Shown piece after piece: positions 26,701-35,969 of a stretch of DNA of 64,000 bases. A program made the position numbers and the translations under genes. The DNA comes from Schistosoma mansoni. Taxonomy: Eukaryota; Platyhelminthes; Trematoda; Strigeidida; Schistosomatidae. Positions within the stretch are counted from its first letter, which is position 1. Every line of letters begins with the position of its first letter. The notes beneath the pieces are model-generated. The model did no database searches. It was not told where the DNA came from and saw nothing but the letters and a program-made list of their open reading frames with translations. Location of the stretch: positions 16,728,770 to 16,792,769 of the forward strand of contig NC_031497.1 in the NCBI RefSeq assembly GCF_000237925.1. Direction: 5' to 3'.

Positions 26701-29700
26701 AGTTAGACATTAACACCATTAAATGCCGACCGGCTCAGTGGTCCAGAAGTTAAGCGCTCGCATGCAAGATTAATAGGTAATCATAATGGGATGAACGAAT
26801 TTTTAATAAGCTGCTGAAATTCTGTCACCTAACTCGACCATAAATTTATAAACTATCATTAAAATCGGTATAACATTTGTTATTTTCAACAAGATCACGA
26901 TAATCATCACGAATAAATTATCATCGTTTGAATAGATATCTGTGACACATAGAAATCATCTATCAAAATTCACAACATAATACTAATTGTAACGTAAATC
27001 GAAACTCACTATTGAATTAAAGAGAAATATCAATTTACTAATATTCAGTTATTAAATCAGTCATGAAATAATAAAGACTGTTGATTTAAGTGTTTTAGAC
27101 TAGTAGTTTTATACTAGTTTATTGAACTGTTCACACATTGTTATCAAAAGAAAGCACCATAAATAGCATGTGGACAGAAGACAGTTCCTAGTGTTAGTCT
27201 GTTCTGAACAGATAACTTGTGTATACAGAAAAATTCATGTAATCGTATCATGATTATATGATGATGTTCATTCAGTTTAAAAGCTCAAAGTAATGGTTAT
27301 ATTAGAAAAGAAAAGCAATTTATACTAACCTTGTTTAAATAAATGTTCGCTTGAAACAATCAAACTAAATTCATTACCAATATCATCGTAGATTCCGTCT
27401 AAAGCAAACACTTCAAGAAATCTAAAAAGTAACCGTAAGGTGTTAAGAGTTAGTTTAGTCAATTTGAATAAAGAGAAGAGATGTGCATTGGTTTCGTTCG
27501 ATACATATTAAAATTAGAAAGTGAAAAACTATAGTGAGGAGAAGTAAACAACTAGACTCATCAAACATGGGTAAATTCGTATTATGAGCTGTGAGCGGCA
27601 TCATATAATCTGAATACAAGCAACATTAACTGACCGTTTTACCAAGCCAGATACAATAAGTCTGAAACAGTTACCGAAAAGTTAAGTCGAATGTAAGTAG
27701 TGCTGAAAAAATGACGTGTTCTGTGCCAAGTGTAGGTGATTAGATGCATTTATATTGAATGATGATTCAGTGGTTTAAAAACGTTCGATGCATCTCGTTT
27801 CAGTAGCTTTACTACCGCTCATCATTTTTCACTTTTCGAACTGTATCAATCAACATGAGGAAGTTAGTTTATGATAGGTTGCTATGTGATGAAAGATAGC
27901 CATGTGGAGCCATTATTTCTCGGTTTAACACGATTCCTAGGTTGGTTTCTTAAGGGTTTTGAAACTCGGTGGCTGTAAACGTTGCACCAACAGTTAATAA
28001 TAGAGCTCCGTCACAATCCTGTTATAGTTTTAAACCATAGTCCCGACAAACAATAAGGTGCTCCTAATAATAATAGGATTGGTCTAGGTTGTATTTTTAT
28101 CTAAACAGTACGCACACTGCAAACCTACTTATGTGGCGATTTTTAACATTCTATAAATTAAACATTGGTAGGTAACTTTAAAAGAGTTTAATGTTGTGAG
28201 TACCACAACCTTGAAGTTGCTGAGCTACGACTCGACCAACTAATCCAAGGCATATTGTCTTAAGGTTGTAAGAAAAAAGACTAGTAAGAAAGTTAATGTG
28301 AAATATGTTTAAATATACAGTGCTTACTTGATAAACGGTCGGGCAGCTTCTTTAAATAACAATCTTACAATTGGTTCACACCCATGAGACATAGAACCAT
28401 CTGTCTTTGACATTAAGTAAGCCAATAACGCTATGCCATGAAGTTTAGTCAGTGGATATGTGGAGACATCTGACTGGTCATAATTGAGCATGCATAAGTC
28501 GGAGACAAACCTATGAAAAACGAATTATAAGCACATACTAATAGTTGGTTGTCTGTACAAACTTTCTATCCCCTTGATTAGTCAAAAGTGAATAATTTTT
28601 ATCACACTAATATTAGATGGAGAAATACTGCAAACTAGGCAGTAGCGCTTAATCTCAATTTGGGACTTTTAAATAATAACCCTACTAAACCTCGTTTGGA
28701 GTGAAAAATAGACCTTTAAAAGTAGTGCCATGCACTTTATTAAGGCTTTAGATTTGGATTCAATAGTTCATTTTCCTGTTTCAGTCGGCTTGTGGTTTAC
28801 TGCGTCTATCACTAAGTTTGATTGGTGAGTGTCCATCACTAATTTCGACTTTGTCAAAATAAAACGTCATGCCTTCTAAAACAAAAACTCGGGAAATCAA
28901 TATAGAAGTCCAAAATGAGCAGCGAAATATGAATACTTTGTGGCGAATACTTCAATCTTAAGATAATCTCCATAATCGACTAGCATATACTCAAAGGTCT
29001 ATGAGTAAACAGAAAGCATCTGTTAATTCAATAAACCAAGTATTTGATAATGATACCACGATAATTATTGATTAGTTGTCCTCTAATTAATTTGGAATCT
29101 ACTCTAACAAATGAGGTTTTGGAAAATAGGTATTACTATTCACCAGAAAACAAGTGGGTCATAATTATTAAGAGCTATGAATAGCGCCCTGCTGTCGAAA
29201 CCGAGCAGCTGAGAGTTTTCGGATTAATGACGTAATTGTTAGAAGATGGGAAAACAATATGCCAAGTCACACCAGCAATGAGAATCTATTGCACACAGAC
29301 TCCTGAATAATGGTTGAATAACAGTTTATCTCCACTTGTTTCTAATGATTCTGAAAAGCATTTATCGACAACATATTTGCCCATTTGGCTGGTAGTGTAT
29401 TTCTAATTGTAAATAATGCAACTTCCAGATGAAAGTAAAAATCTTAACATATAGTTCAATGCGAATATAGCATAAAACGATGAGATTTTTTGTAGGAATA
29501 TAAAATAATCAATGCGTTTGAGGTACTGTGATAGATACTGAACAATGGATATTACCACAAATTTTAGCTTCTAGATTTCGACAGTTTTTCAGTTCTTAGT
29601 GCGGCTCAAATTAGCTGTCAATAAATTCGCAGATTTGTACACTTTAGGCAAAGGAGTTACTAATCACTGTCTTGAAGATTTGACTGTTGACCGACGAGAC

Positions 29701-32700
29701 ACAGGTTTGAGACAAATGGGATCTACTAAAGCTAAGATTAGACAACCGTTACCTGCGAACCGATCAACCTCTCAAAATATATTTGTTGGTGATAAGAACT
29801 ATTGAAGCTTTAAAACACAAAAATATATCATATAGTACAACTTACTCTATCTGTTTTGAAAGATAATGTAAGCTTTCTGTAATAAGAAGAAGTCCAGATT
29901 CACTCATGTTGGACAGCTTCGATAAAACTGAGTAAACCGAGTTTTCGTAAGTACGTAACCAAGTCTTCAATCCCTGAATAAAACAAGCCCATATCTGTCC
30001 GAGCCAAATAGATTTATCAGATTCACAAGTTGGAATGAGTGAAATAGAGTGATGAGCAAACCAACACAGTTGTCTGTATTTAGTTCCAGCTTTGATATGA
30101 TCAGTGACGAAATGTGATAAGCAGTGGGATGAAACGCCCAACATAATAGGATCACATTTATGTGGTACCCACAAGAAATGACCAGTTAGTGGATAAAAAA
30201 AGGAGTGCTTAACATTTTCATTTTGACTTGGTCTGGAAGTTCCCAAGAACTGGAACCTATCAGACTGAATGCCTATCCTCATCACTAAAAGATCGTGCAG
30301 AAAGTTATCATTGTATCTAAGTGTTGATTTTATTGTGGTACTTCGAAGCTTTACATTTGATTGGGCCTCTTCTGCTTCGCTACTGCTTGACAAAAAACCG
30401 AATCTCGACTTTTTGGCAGCGAGAACAGCTTCGGCAGAAATTGGACCAGTTTCACTCAAATAAGGTAGTTCTTTATTTAGACATCCGCTAGGAATGAGAT
30501 AAAATGAACGAAACCATTGAATTCATTAACCCAAAATGTAATGTATTGAACGTCATGTTTATGTTCGATTGAAAGGGTCAGAAAGCATGTTTAATTCAAC
30601 AAACGACATCTGTTTGAAGTGCTTACATTCCAAAACAAATAATTCAATTTTCTCTTATTGTTTAATACATTGTTCAGCGGTCTAGGCTTTGATAAAATAT
30701 ATCCTTATCTTTTCTTAAGATGAAGTCGTGAAACGAATTCAAGATACATCTGATGTCAGTAATTACCGTAGTCAATTTGCTTATACTTTCGCAAAATAAA
30801 AATGCCCAAATCATTAATGCGTGCAACTTAGTCAACAATTACATATCTGTAAGTTTGACTACGAGCCACACCAGTTGCGTGAAGCCTAATGATATCACTG
30901 AACAATTTAAGTATGACAAGACTCAAGCACGTGTTCTGTAAATTGAGAATCTGGTCCATTAACCAATACAACACACGTCACTATCATGTCAGACAAATTC
31001 AAAAACCAGTAACGTTTTAAAGCTTATTTGTTAAATCCGAGATTTTGTAGACCGCTTATCATATCAACCCACTATACATTTTTTTATTTGCCAATATTTA
31101 ATGTTATTTGCCGAGCTTAGAAAACGCTTATTTAGAGCCTTCAACTTGAGTCATAAGTATTCTCTATCATCTCATTTTCTTTAGTGTCCGAATGTTTGTT
31201 TCTAAAACTCCAAAACTTATAAACATGCGTAACAAAACGGAAAACTTACATCCCTCTGGATTCCCAAGAAAATTTCTGAATATGACTTGGAGACACTAAA
31301 GGCAAAATAATATCCAAAGTTTTGTTGGCAAGCAGGGTTTTATCACTCAGAATCTCCTTGAAATATGGTTCAAAAGATGAGTAGAAAATTTCATTGACTA
31401 ACATTTGACCGATTGCCGTAGAATATTGAGAAAAAAGACGAAGTATGGTATTTTCTATGTCTTCATTATTCAGTAAACGGTAGTCTGTCCTAACAGATGA
31501 CTCACAGTAACCTTCATCTTCATCTAATGCTCTGGACTAATAGAGATGTAGTTAATAAGGAAGGACAACACCTACCAAAGGGCGAGTACAATCTGCATCA
31601 CTGAAAAGGAAATGCAAAAAATATACAAGTATAAATGATTTCCTTAAGCGCACAAAAATTACCAATGTTGCAGATGATATAAGTTGTTCATGTGATTACC
31701 TCTATAACTGTTACTAACCCGAAGTGCTAATAGCTTGAATAAAACATTTGGAATACAGAACTAGTTAGTATGTGATAACAGGACCACACCCTCTGAACAG
31801 AAGTACTACCAAATTGCTCATGATAAAGTATACTGGATAGAATTTGGAGGCGAATACATTTAAGAATTGAGTACGCTGACTATCGAACATTGCCTGTCAT
31901 CAACATTAAAATGAAAAAAGGTCATGAACATAATGGGTTTCTGGATGACTCAACGCCCCCAAATGCCTTGGTGCGAGCGAGAGTGGGCAGGGCCCGCCCT
32001 CTCTCGAAATGCTCTCACACGGCCACGTGTATACAACCTCTGTCAGGGAAGTCCTACTCACTGCCTTCTCGTGGAATTACTGTTGTTTACGAAATTGAGA
32101 GGACGAAAAGCGAATGTCCGGCGCTTTAACAGAGTTGGTGGATGTGGAGTGTCCACCTAGGGGAGTTAGAAAACCCTGATTCCAAACCAATGGTGCACAT
32201 GGACTCCGGGGGCCTGAGGGAACAAACGGCGTATGAACCAATCGTCGGTCACCGGCTACCATGGGACTGCATCTCTTCACGATGCTCCACTACCTTGTGG
32301 ATCATACATTTAGGTAGAAGGCTCCGAGTGTGGCCCCTTAAGAAAACCACCTGTTTCGGTCTGAGCAACCGTTCAGTATCATAGCCCTCACACAATTAAA
32401 AGAAATGACAATTTTTGTGTGGCGCATATATATGTAGTGCCCCCTTGTACCAATATTTATGCGATCAAACAAATAAATAAAGACGATTTAATGCTGTTGA
32501 GAGGACTGAATTACCTAGAAGTAATGGTGAAACTATAATTTATGGACGACCTTTGATCAACGCTAAAAAAACCTTGCGGGGTATAAACTACTGTGAGTAA
32601 TTATAATTAATATTTACAGTTGATAGTTTGGGTTAGGAATTAGATTTAGGGTTTTCATCACGAACTGACACCAGTTATAATGCCAAAACTCTATTTAGCC

Positions 32701-34339
32701 GAGTGAATGAATTAGTTTCGCACCAAAATTCAAAGCCTGTTATCGTAAACTTGATTGGTTCGTCCATAAATTATAGTCTCGCCGAAATAATATACAAGTG
32801 TACAAATTCCAAGCCAAACAACTCAATTAAAGTGTATTGGGCAATACCATGGTGACTCGACCTGCCACCTGCCATAAAACAGAGGGATTTATCAAAAAAA
32901 GAATAGTGAAACATAACAGTTGAACTTGAGAGCAACAAATAAAAACGAAATAAAGTAGAATGTCTATGATCTAGAGAAAAACAAATAGTTCATTTTGAGG
33001 CACAGAGGTTAACAGTCACAGGGATCAAAATCTTCAAAATAACATAAATCCCAAACAGGAAGCTTTTAATTCCTAATACATGATAAACGATCAGTCAATT
33101 ACACAGCAAGATTACAACTATGTTAACCCCCTATATCTGTATGCGTTAACATTGGTCGGTGGAATAAGCAATAGGTGGAAATGAATAATACCTCTTGCTA
33201 CTTTAGTCACAGAAGATTCCAAAATTTGGTGAGTAAATGTATTCACATAAACTTAGTATTAGTTGCTAGAGGTGATGGATAAAAAACCGTATGTAACTAA
33301 ACATGGATATTCTTAAAATATGAAAGCAGTTTGTGTGGCAATATCAAATTTTTTGGTGAAACTCCATTTCTGTGCAATTGCGAAGTATGATATCAATAAC
33401 TGCACCATTGTGCAAAACTATACATCACATTCGTTGTAGTTATGCCAATGAGTGAGCTAACAATTGGGATAAAAGGAGAACTATAGCATATAGAATATTT
33501 TTCAGTACATATTGGCTGATATCATATGTTACCAAAACTGAAGTCATTGTGATAAGTAAACATCGAAAGTCATCAGACCACTACTTCATCTATACGCTCA
33601 AAAAATAACATCAACGTCATTTGGGAGAAACACTTGAAATAATCAGCTTACCTAGAAATTGTTGGACATCGTGAAGCTTTTGGAACGTCGAACCTCATCC
33701 AATTGTTATTCAGGTGAATGCCACTCGGAACACCAGTAGGGTCAATGCTGAACATGTTATTCGAATAAGCGGTGGAGCGAATAGTCTTCAATAGAAGACC
33801 TGGTGTGCAGTGATTACTAAAAGCTATGTTTCCCAATGGGGATGTATAAGTCTAGGTAGGAACTGAATAAAACAAAGTAAAAGCCTACATTAGCTGAAGC
33901 TGTAGACAAATGTTGCGCTTTCACTGATGAGAAAGGACTAGCACATCCAAAATCACTAAGACTAATGAAGCTTAAGGCAAGTTTTTGAAAATTACCCTGT
34001 GAGTTTGCTGTAAGAAACAGATGATTCTGGATTTAAATAAGTCTAGAAATATATAACAAAAGTTAAAACAACCTCGCAGTGGTCATACATCTCGGAATCA
34101 CCGAGAGATTTGCAAGCTCTGTTCGCAATAAGGTATATGAAAATAAGGTGACTCGTAAATTCTACATTATATTAGTGCAAAGTAATATAATACCTTGGAT
34201 TTCTGGAAGGGTATTAACTAAACCATCAAGACGACGAGCTTGTTTGTCATTTCCAGATTTTTTTAATTCAAACTTTATTATTTCGTGCAACTTTTTGAAG
34301 ATGTCGTTACGAGGACTGAAAACCTTGCCACTTGAATAT
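10000..34339 (-). CDS. Gamma-tubulin complex component 6, 19 exons, 5' end incomplete
   Basis: This gene should encode the GCP6 subunit of the gamma-tubulin ring complex, which nucleates microtubules at centrosomes and basal bodies. Exons, 5' to 3': 34339-34194, 34007-33889, 33851-33652, 31600-31576, 31536-31250, 30487-29846, 28510-28328, 27421-27330, 25237-25059, 24939-24800, 24224-24133, 22911-22719, 20536-20053, 17219-17054, 16329-16180, 15744-15582, 14524-14401, 12823-11916, 10390-10000. All junctions are GT-AG and every phase agrees, giving 1560 codons plus stop; human GCP6 is about 1800. Diagnostic matches to GCP6 rather than GCP2-5 are ELPYLSETG (human EPYLTEAG), RSICPKHFLF..LCFLETIEEM, WPLSIHTLCNYFIFDLRL, and APWPINLCF followed by FALWALNSCVIQLR. 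The middle is a coiled coil. The start codon lies upstream of 34339 and was not securely found. Confidence 0.93.
11014..11749. repeat. Foldback (large inverted-repeat) element with AT microsatellites at both ends
   Basis: Two arms of about 212 bp (11054-11265 and 11514-11725) are inverted copies of each other with few differences. They enclose a unique centre of about 250 bp. An (AT)n tract lies just outside the left arm (11014-11035) and joins the right arm (11719-11749). No open frame encodes a transposase. It is probably a non-autonomous DNA element of MITE/foldback type in the last TUBGCP6 intron. Confidence 0.8.
11916..12823 (-). CDS. TUBGCP6 exon with core of GRIP2 domain
   Basis: 908 nt; acceptor cttctag, donor gtaaat. 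It carries the family hallmark YNAPWPINLCFNVNIIEKY (compare YKVDWPLNIVIT..), then FALWALNSCVIQLR and a helix ending HENYLDEILSG. A Ser/Pro run (SSSSISTSSSSPSPSSF) interrupts the domain. It is encoded by a GAT/GGT trinucleotide-like tract at about 12229-12285. Confidence 0.93.
12824..14400. other. TUBGCP6 intron, nothing recognised
   Basis: Unique AT-rich sequence between GT-AG splice sites. Open frames here (for example 13547-13867, minus) show no family resemblance. Confidence 0.5.
14401..14524 (-). CDS. TUBGCP6 exon, start of GRIP2
   Basis: 124 nt, acceptor aatag, donor gttagc. It encodes TLCNYFIFDLRLCDHFYCLY and on, matching the segment of GCP6 reading VDYFFVELHLEAHYEALRHF. The first base completes His after the preceding exon and the exon ends in phase 0, as the next requires. 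Confidence 0.9.
14601..14785 (+). mobile_element. tRNA-headed SINE with hammerhead-like fold, 14-bp target-site duplication
   Basis: The element is flanked by the direct repeat gaaagtgataatta (14587-14600 and 14786-14799). Its body has a B-box-like GGTTCGAGCCC and then GCACTG..CTGAGTCCC..AGGATGAAACGGCCGTC..TAGTGC. These fold as hammerhead stem I (GCACTG/TAGTGC), stem II (TCC/GGA) and a short stem III (ACGG/CCGT), with GAAA and the GTC cleavage triplet. Compared with the CUGANGAG core, about three bases are missing, so this copy is probably inactive. It sits 76 nt upstream of a TUBGCP6 exon, in the intron, on the opposite strand. Confidence 0.75.
15582..15744 (-). CDS. TUBGCP6 exon
   Basis: 163 nt, acceptor catag, donor gtaggt. 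It encodes ELEKLFENSIGSLSMPLSVL then INRSLIWPLSI, matching the QLSELLTLPVLMKRSITAPL segment of GCP6. Two bases (CA) are left to complete a His with the next exon. The plus-strand frame at 15612-15896 is its shadow. Confidence 0.9.
16180..16329 (-). CDS. TUBGCP6 exon
   Basis: 150 nt, donor gtatgt. The acceptor cataaag is weaker than the others but gives the only agreeing phase. It encodes VWEAEREKEDAVRLATELPE followed by LDAVTFYKEVLEFSENTSS, an acidic helical segment just before the GRIP2 domain. Confidence 0.85.
17054..17219 (-). CDS. TUBGCP6 exon with single GCP6-repeat-like motif
   Basis: 166 nt, acceptor ttgttag, donor gttagt. It encodes a Ser/Thr/Asn-rich stretch containing ERNTFGHSSDSTI. 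This resembles the unit WNTHGHVSDASI that is tandemly repeated in vertebrate GCP6 between its coiled coil and GRIP2, and it lies in the same relative place. Only one unit is present. Confidence 0.8.
17776..18268 (+). repeat. R repeat, copy 1 (schistosome dispersed repeat, ~0.5 kb)
   Basis: Shares with the copies at 31964-32460, 52427-52928 and 52958-53458 a start like ATAAATATTGGTACAAG and an end like GCATTTGGGGGC. It is GC-richer than its surroundings. Opposed open frames of 67 and 72 codons overlap on the two strands, as in the other copies. No transposase or reverse transcriptase is recognisable. It lies in the TUBGCP6 intron between exons 20053 and 17219. Confidence 0.8.
18269..20052. other. 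TUBGCP6 intron, short repeats only
   Basis: Holds a (GA)n tract near 18550 and otherwise unrecognised sequence. The frame at 19003-19239 (plus) shows no homology that I know. Confidence 0.45.
20053..20536 (-). CDS. TUBGCP6 exon, end of coiled coil and linker
   Basis: 484 nt, acceptor tctcgcag, donor gtaaga. It opens with AELEAFYTNLMQQADERRLS, matching the ALVDHYSKLSAEAARREQKA segment of GCP6. A polar low-complexity linker (N, S, Q, K) follows, then ILRIKFRQRNKDG. It ends in phase 0. Confidence 0.88.
20537..22025. other. TUBGCP6 intron, nothing recognised
   Basis: AT-rich unique sequence. Short open frames (20824-21006 minus, 21453-21671 plus) have no family resemblance. Confidence 0.45.
22026..22293 (-). 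mobile_element. Hammerhead SINE-like element (Sm-alpha type) with inverted hammerhead end
   Basis: Read on the minus strand, a tRNA-like head carries an A-box-like TAGCTAAGTAGATAATG (about 22163-22181) and a B-box-like GGTTTAAGTCCCC (22125-22137). Then come GTGAACATCAACTC, GATGCAGG and a decayed hammerhead (CAGCTGAAGCG..GTGAAGCGCACGTC..). The opposite end, about 22252-22293 on the plus strand, again carries a hammerhead 3' half (CCGAAACGTGTGTCCTGG). The element thus ends in inverted hammerhead halves. Several core bases differ from CUGANGA/GAAA, so activity is unlikely. Confidence 0.75.
22719..22911 (-). CDS. TUBGCP6 exon, coiled coil
   Basis: 193 nt, acceptor atgtag, donor gtacgt. It encodes KRRERLEAYLTKQQTEFADL and continues as an Ala/Glu/Lys/Gln heptad-rich helix ending DEVIAEA. 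This matches the long charged coiled coil after GRIP1 in GCP6. Confidence 0.88.
22912..24132. other. TUBGCP6 intron with (GAA)7 microsatellite
   Basis: A perfect (GAA)7 tract lies at 23461-23481. Nothing else is recognisable; the frame at 23179-23376 (plus) is not supported. Confidence 0.6.
24133..24224 (-). CDS. TUBGCP6 exon, coiled coil
   Basis: 92 nt, acceptor ctttaag, donor gtaagc. It encodes KQKISQMIIERQNFLKYVSQ then VQSSRVSAIE, continuing the helix that follows the GRIP1 block. Phases agree on both sides. Confidence 0.87.
24800..24939 (-). CDS. TUBGCP6 exon, end of GRIP1 block
   Basis: 140 nt, acceptor attttag, donor gttagt. It begins in phase 0 with HFLFQTRSKFPTLCFLETIE and continues EMSDYNDAFKKYQKLL. 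With the upstream exon it reproduces the GCP6 junction CCPRHYLCWSDVP..ISVIFSLEELKEIE. Confidence 0.9.
25059..25237 (-). CDS. TUBGCP6 exon, GRIP1
   Basis: 179 nt, acceptor catttag, donor gttaga. It encodes GSFWTESFHFSTYDQILNID and then LLPSGFKEEILCCAKSVLL, LRSICPK. This corresponds to the YWTHGYVL..VPVFLKHIAHDIYVCGKTINLLKLCCPR segment. It lies outside every long open frame and was found by phase and homology. Confidence 0.9.
26242..26431 (+). mobile_element. Hammerhead snap-back element (Sm-alpha type), palindromic
   Basis: Arms of about 50 nt (26242-26293 and 26379-26431) are inverted copies ending in the hammerhead 3' half (AATCCAGGACGCGCGTT against AACGCGCGCCCTGGGTT). The plus strand holds the core CAGCTGACGGGTCCC..AGGACGAAACGCGCGCC..CTGG: stems I-III and GAAA are present. 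The CUGANGA box reads CTGACGG and the cleavage triplet reads GCC, so this copy is probably inactive. B-box-like sequence (CTCGAACCC, minus) lies in the centre. Confidence 0.8.
26457..26656. other. Assembly gap (200 Ns)
   Basis: A run of exactly 200 N, the usual placeholder for a gap of unknown size. It starts 26 bp after the hammerhead palindrome. No TUBGCP6 exon needs to lie in it, because the flanking exons (27421-27330 and 25237-25059) join in phase. Confidence 0.99.
26657..26800 (+). mobile_element. SINE piece with tRNA-like A-box region
   Basis: After the gap comes TTAGACATTAACACCATTAA and then GCCGACCGGCTCAGTGGTCC AGAAGTTAAGCGCTCGC. This is a tRNA-like head with an A-box resembling TGGTC..AGTTAAGCGC. 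No B-box follows, so it is truncated or decayed. Confidence 0.55.
27330..27421 (-). CDS. TUBGCP6 exon, GRIP1 signature
   Basis: 92 nt, acceptor ctttttag, donor gttagt. It encodes FLEVFALDGIYDDIGNEFSL then IVSSEHLFKQ. The W/F...G...D..GEF.I pattern is the conserved GRIP1 motif of gamma-tubulin complex proteins. Confidence 0.92.
28328..28510 (-). CDS. TUBGCP6 exon, GRIP1
   Basis: 183 nt, acceptor ttcatag, donor gtaagc. It encodes FVSDLCMLNYDQSDVSTYPL, then LTKLHGIALLAYLMSK and CEPIVRLLFKEAARPFI. This matches GVKLLSYLYQEAL..LLKTSCEPYTRFIHDWVYSG of GCP6. Confidence 0.92.
28511..29845. other. TUBGCP6 intron, nothing firm
   Basis: Unique sequence; a frame of 68 codons at 29599-29805 (plus) shows no homology that I know. 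A possible decayed tRNA-like SINE head lies near 28195-28250 on the minus strand. Confidence 0.4.
29846..30487 (-). CDS. TUBGCP6 exon, GRIP1 N-terminal part
   Basis: 642 nt, acceptor ttcctag, donor gtaagt. It opens GCLNKELPYLSETGPISAEA, close to the GCP6 block EEPYLTEAGRDAF. It closes with IWACFIQGLKTWLRTYENSV and LLLITESLHYLSKQIE, matching FTSGLRRYLQYY..LLTIGFLFKKLGRQL. This is the longest exon of the N-terminal half. Confidence 0.93.
31250..31536 (-). CDS. TUBGCP6 exon
   Basis: 287 nt, acceptor attag, donor gtaagt. It encodes SRALDEDEGYCESS.. and then a helical segment (FSQYSTAIGQMLVNEIFYSS). It starts in phase 0 and leaves AT, which with C from the next exon gives Ile. Confidence 0.85.
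31576..31600 (-). CDS. TUBGCP6 25-nt micro-exon
   Basis: Acceptor cttttcag, 25 nt encoding the rest of Ser plus DADCTRPL, donor gtaggt. The upstream exon leaves AG and the downstream exon starts in phase 0, so this micro-exon keeps frame with both neighbours. The following intron is only 39 nt. Tiny exons are a known schistosome trait, though here it sits in a cytoskeletal gene. Confidence 0.75.
31964..32460 (-). repeat. R repeat, copy 2
   Basis: Minus-orientation copy of the ~0.5-kb repeat. From about 32050 to 32440 it is almost base-for-base identical to copy 3 at 52427-52928, including overlapping opposed frames of 67 and 80 codons. It lies in the TUBGCP6 intron between exons 33652 and 31600. 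Confidence 0.85.
32526..32783. mobile_element. MITE-like element, 258 bp with 24-bp terminal inverted repeats
   Basis: Left end GGTGAAACTATAATTTATGG (32526-32549) and right end (32760-32783) are inverted copies with two mismatches over 24 bp. There is no coding capacity. No clear target-site duplication is seen, so the superfamily is not assigned. It is in a TUBGCP6 intron. Confidence 0.75.
33652..33851 (-). CDS. TUBGCP6 exon, N-terminal region
   Basis: 200 nt, acceptor cctag, donor gtaagc. It encodes TYTSPLGNIAFSNHCTPGLL and on to NNNWMRFDVPKASRCPTIS. This loosely matches the poorly conserved N-terminal region of GCP6; phase agrees with the micro-exon and with the upstream exon across a 37-nt intron. 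Confidence 0.8.
33889..34007 (-). CDS. TUBGCP6 exon, N-terminal region
   Basis: 119 nt, acceptor ttcttacag, donor gtaggc. It encodes NSQGNFQKLALSFISLSDFG and on, comparable to the NKILMLSFDLRVGGLG segment near the N-terminus of GCP6. Confidence 0.75.
34194..34339 (-). CDS. TUBGCP6, most upstream exon found
   Basis: 146 nt, acceptor ctgtccag, donor gtatta. It encodes YSSGKVFSPRNDIFKKLHEI and RRLDGLVNTLPEIQ, a basic helical stretch fitting the region about 30 residues from the N-terminus of human GCP6. It begins inside a codon, so at least one exon with the start codon lies upstream. Confidence 0.72.
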
Positions 34340-35969
34340 CTGGACAGTATGTAATGAAAAGAATAAAGTCACTTGTGTGGCCCTTTCTGGAAAATGAAAT
34401 TTAGGTCATAGGACTGAATCCGCAGAATCCTTTCCAGCCTATTATTACTAAGTCCATGAACGGTTAACCGAGATGTTGACTTCGAGATTAAGCTACCAAT
34501 GAAACTAAAAACCGACGAATCGTACACACTCATTATACGATTCGGCCTTGAGATCAAACGTTCCGCTTTCTACCGAATTTCAGACTAAATGGTTTGGGAC
34601 ATGGTAGAAGGAGCTTCGCACAAACAGCTTCTAATTAGAGTGGCAGATGATCCTCGTGAGGAATTCCTCAGGCTTTTTACATTTGCGACACGTCTCAGAT
34701 GAAACGCATTGCACTTAGAAGTGTGGTCACTAAGTTCGTCGTCAACTGCTAAATCCCTGGATTCATATTTGTGTTTTGTGGATAAAACTCCAAGTAAAAT
34801 GCCAGTCTTTCTATAGCCTTCCTTGCTTATCTTTTGAGCTTTTCTTGTACAATTCAATTCATGGCGCTGATACTTCTTCCAATAGTAAGAACCAAGAATT
34901 CTCAAAGGTAATACCTGTATATCACAGTAATGGTATATAAATCCCCTAAATAAGTGGTTTTGTAAGTTTTCAACATTGATGGCGGTTTCATCAGTTTCAC
35001 TGAAGATCCTTAGGGTCCTCCATCAAGCATCGCAACTAAACTGTATTCGCTACCATATTGATAGACTTAATTCTCAAATTGTGGATTCGTCATGATGTAA
35101 CTACCTAATTTATAAGATCCTAAGTAGAAGTCACGTCACTCTCCACACTTACTCGTCCTGTCTTGACGATCAGCAATATGACATCTAACACTTCCGAATA
35201 ACACATTTGGGCTGGGAAGAGAGTAGTATATTCGGTACAAGAAGCAAGAGGTTGCATGGAGTGGCCACGCCTGCATGGTCAAACCATTCCGTTTTTAACT
35301 ACCGTTTCCGCATTCACCAATTTTGAAATTCTTCAAGTGTTACATGCTGAATGTAAACCTTCTCAGTAACTATGTGTTCACATTCAAAGATCGTTTGGTC
35401 AGAAACCAATACCACTGCACACTCTTCTGCAATATCAGACTAGGGCACAATTCTTTAACAGAAACTTTGTAGCGAGTGAGAAAGGTCATTAGTCAGAAAC
35501 CATTCGAGAAAGACCTATCCACACAACTCGATTTATTTAAGCTATGTCATAGGTTCGGGTGCTTCACTTCTCGTCCTGACGTAAAGCCATTCATGTATTG
35601 ACTTCACCTGCCGACTTAATTCCAAAGGATATCAGGAGCCTCATCATCGAGGTTTATTCTGAAAAGGAGAGATTCAGTTGACCCAAAACAAAACTTAAGG
35701 TGTTCGTAATATTCACACCCGTTTTCTGCCTCTGAAGCATAACAGCAGATGATTGAGAACTACCTAAAAATGCTCAAGATGGAAAAAATCTATTTCAAGA
35801 CTGCATGAAATAGATGACGTTGAGCGGTGCCGGTATCACGAATCCCATGGTGAGTCTTCCAGAAACCTCAAAAAACCTCACAGTTTTTTTAAGTTAAGAG
35901 TTTCCGCCATAACAATCTTTAGAGAAATTCCACCGCTAGCTGTGGATATAGCCGCCTGTAGCATATTAC
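34340..35969. other. Decayed repeat sequence, not resolved
   Basis: No host exon recognised. Scattered open pieces look like decayed retroelement sequence leading into the fossil that starts near 35970, but I cannot assign parts. Confidence 0.4.

Noticed and set aside
26423-26719. Open frames across the N run
   Set aside because: They exist only because Ns are read as open codons.
29599-29805. 68-codon plus-strand frame in a TUBGCP6 intron
   Set aside because: No homology or splice context; consistent with chance.
30269-30463. 64-codon plus-strand frame
   Set aside because: Antisense shadow of the TUBGCP6 exon 29846-30487.
34585-34905. 106-codon minus-strand frame as a TUBGCP6 exon
   Set aside because: No GCP6-like segment is visible and the surrounding sequence looks like decayed repeat.
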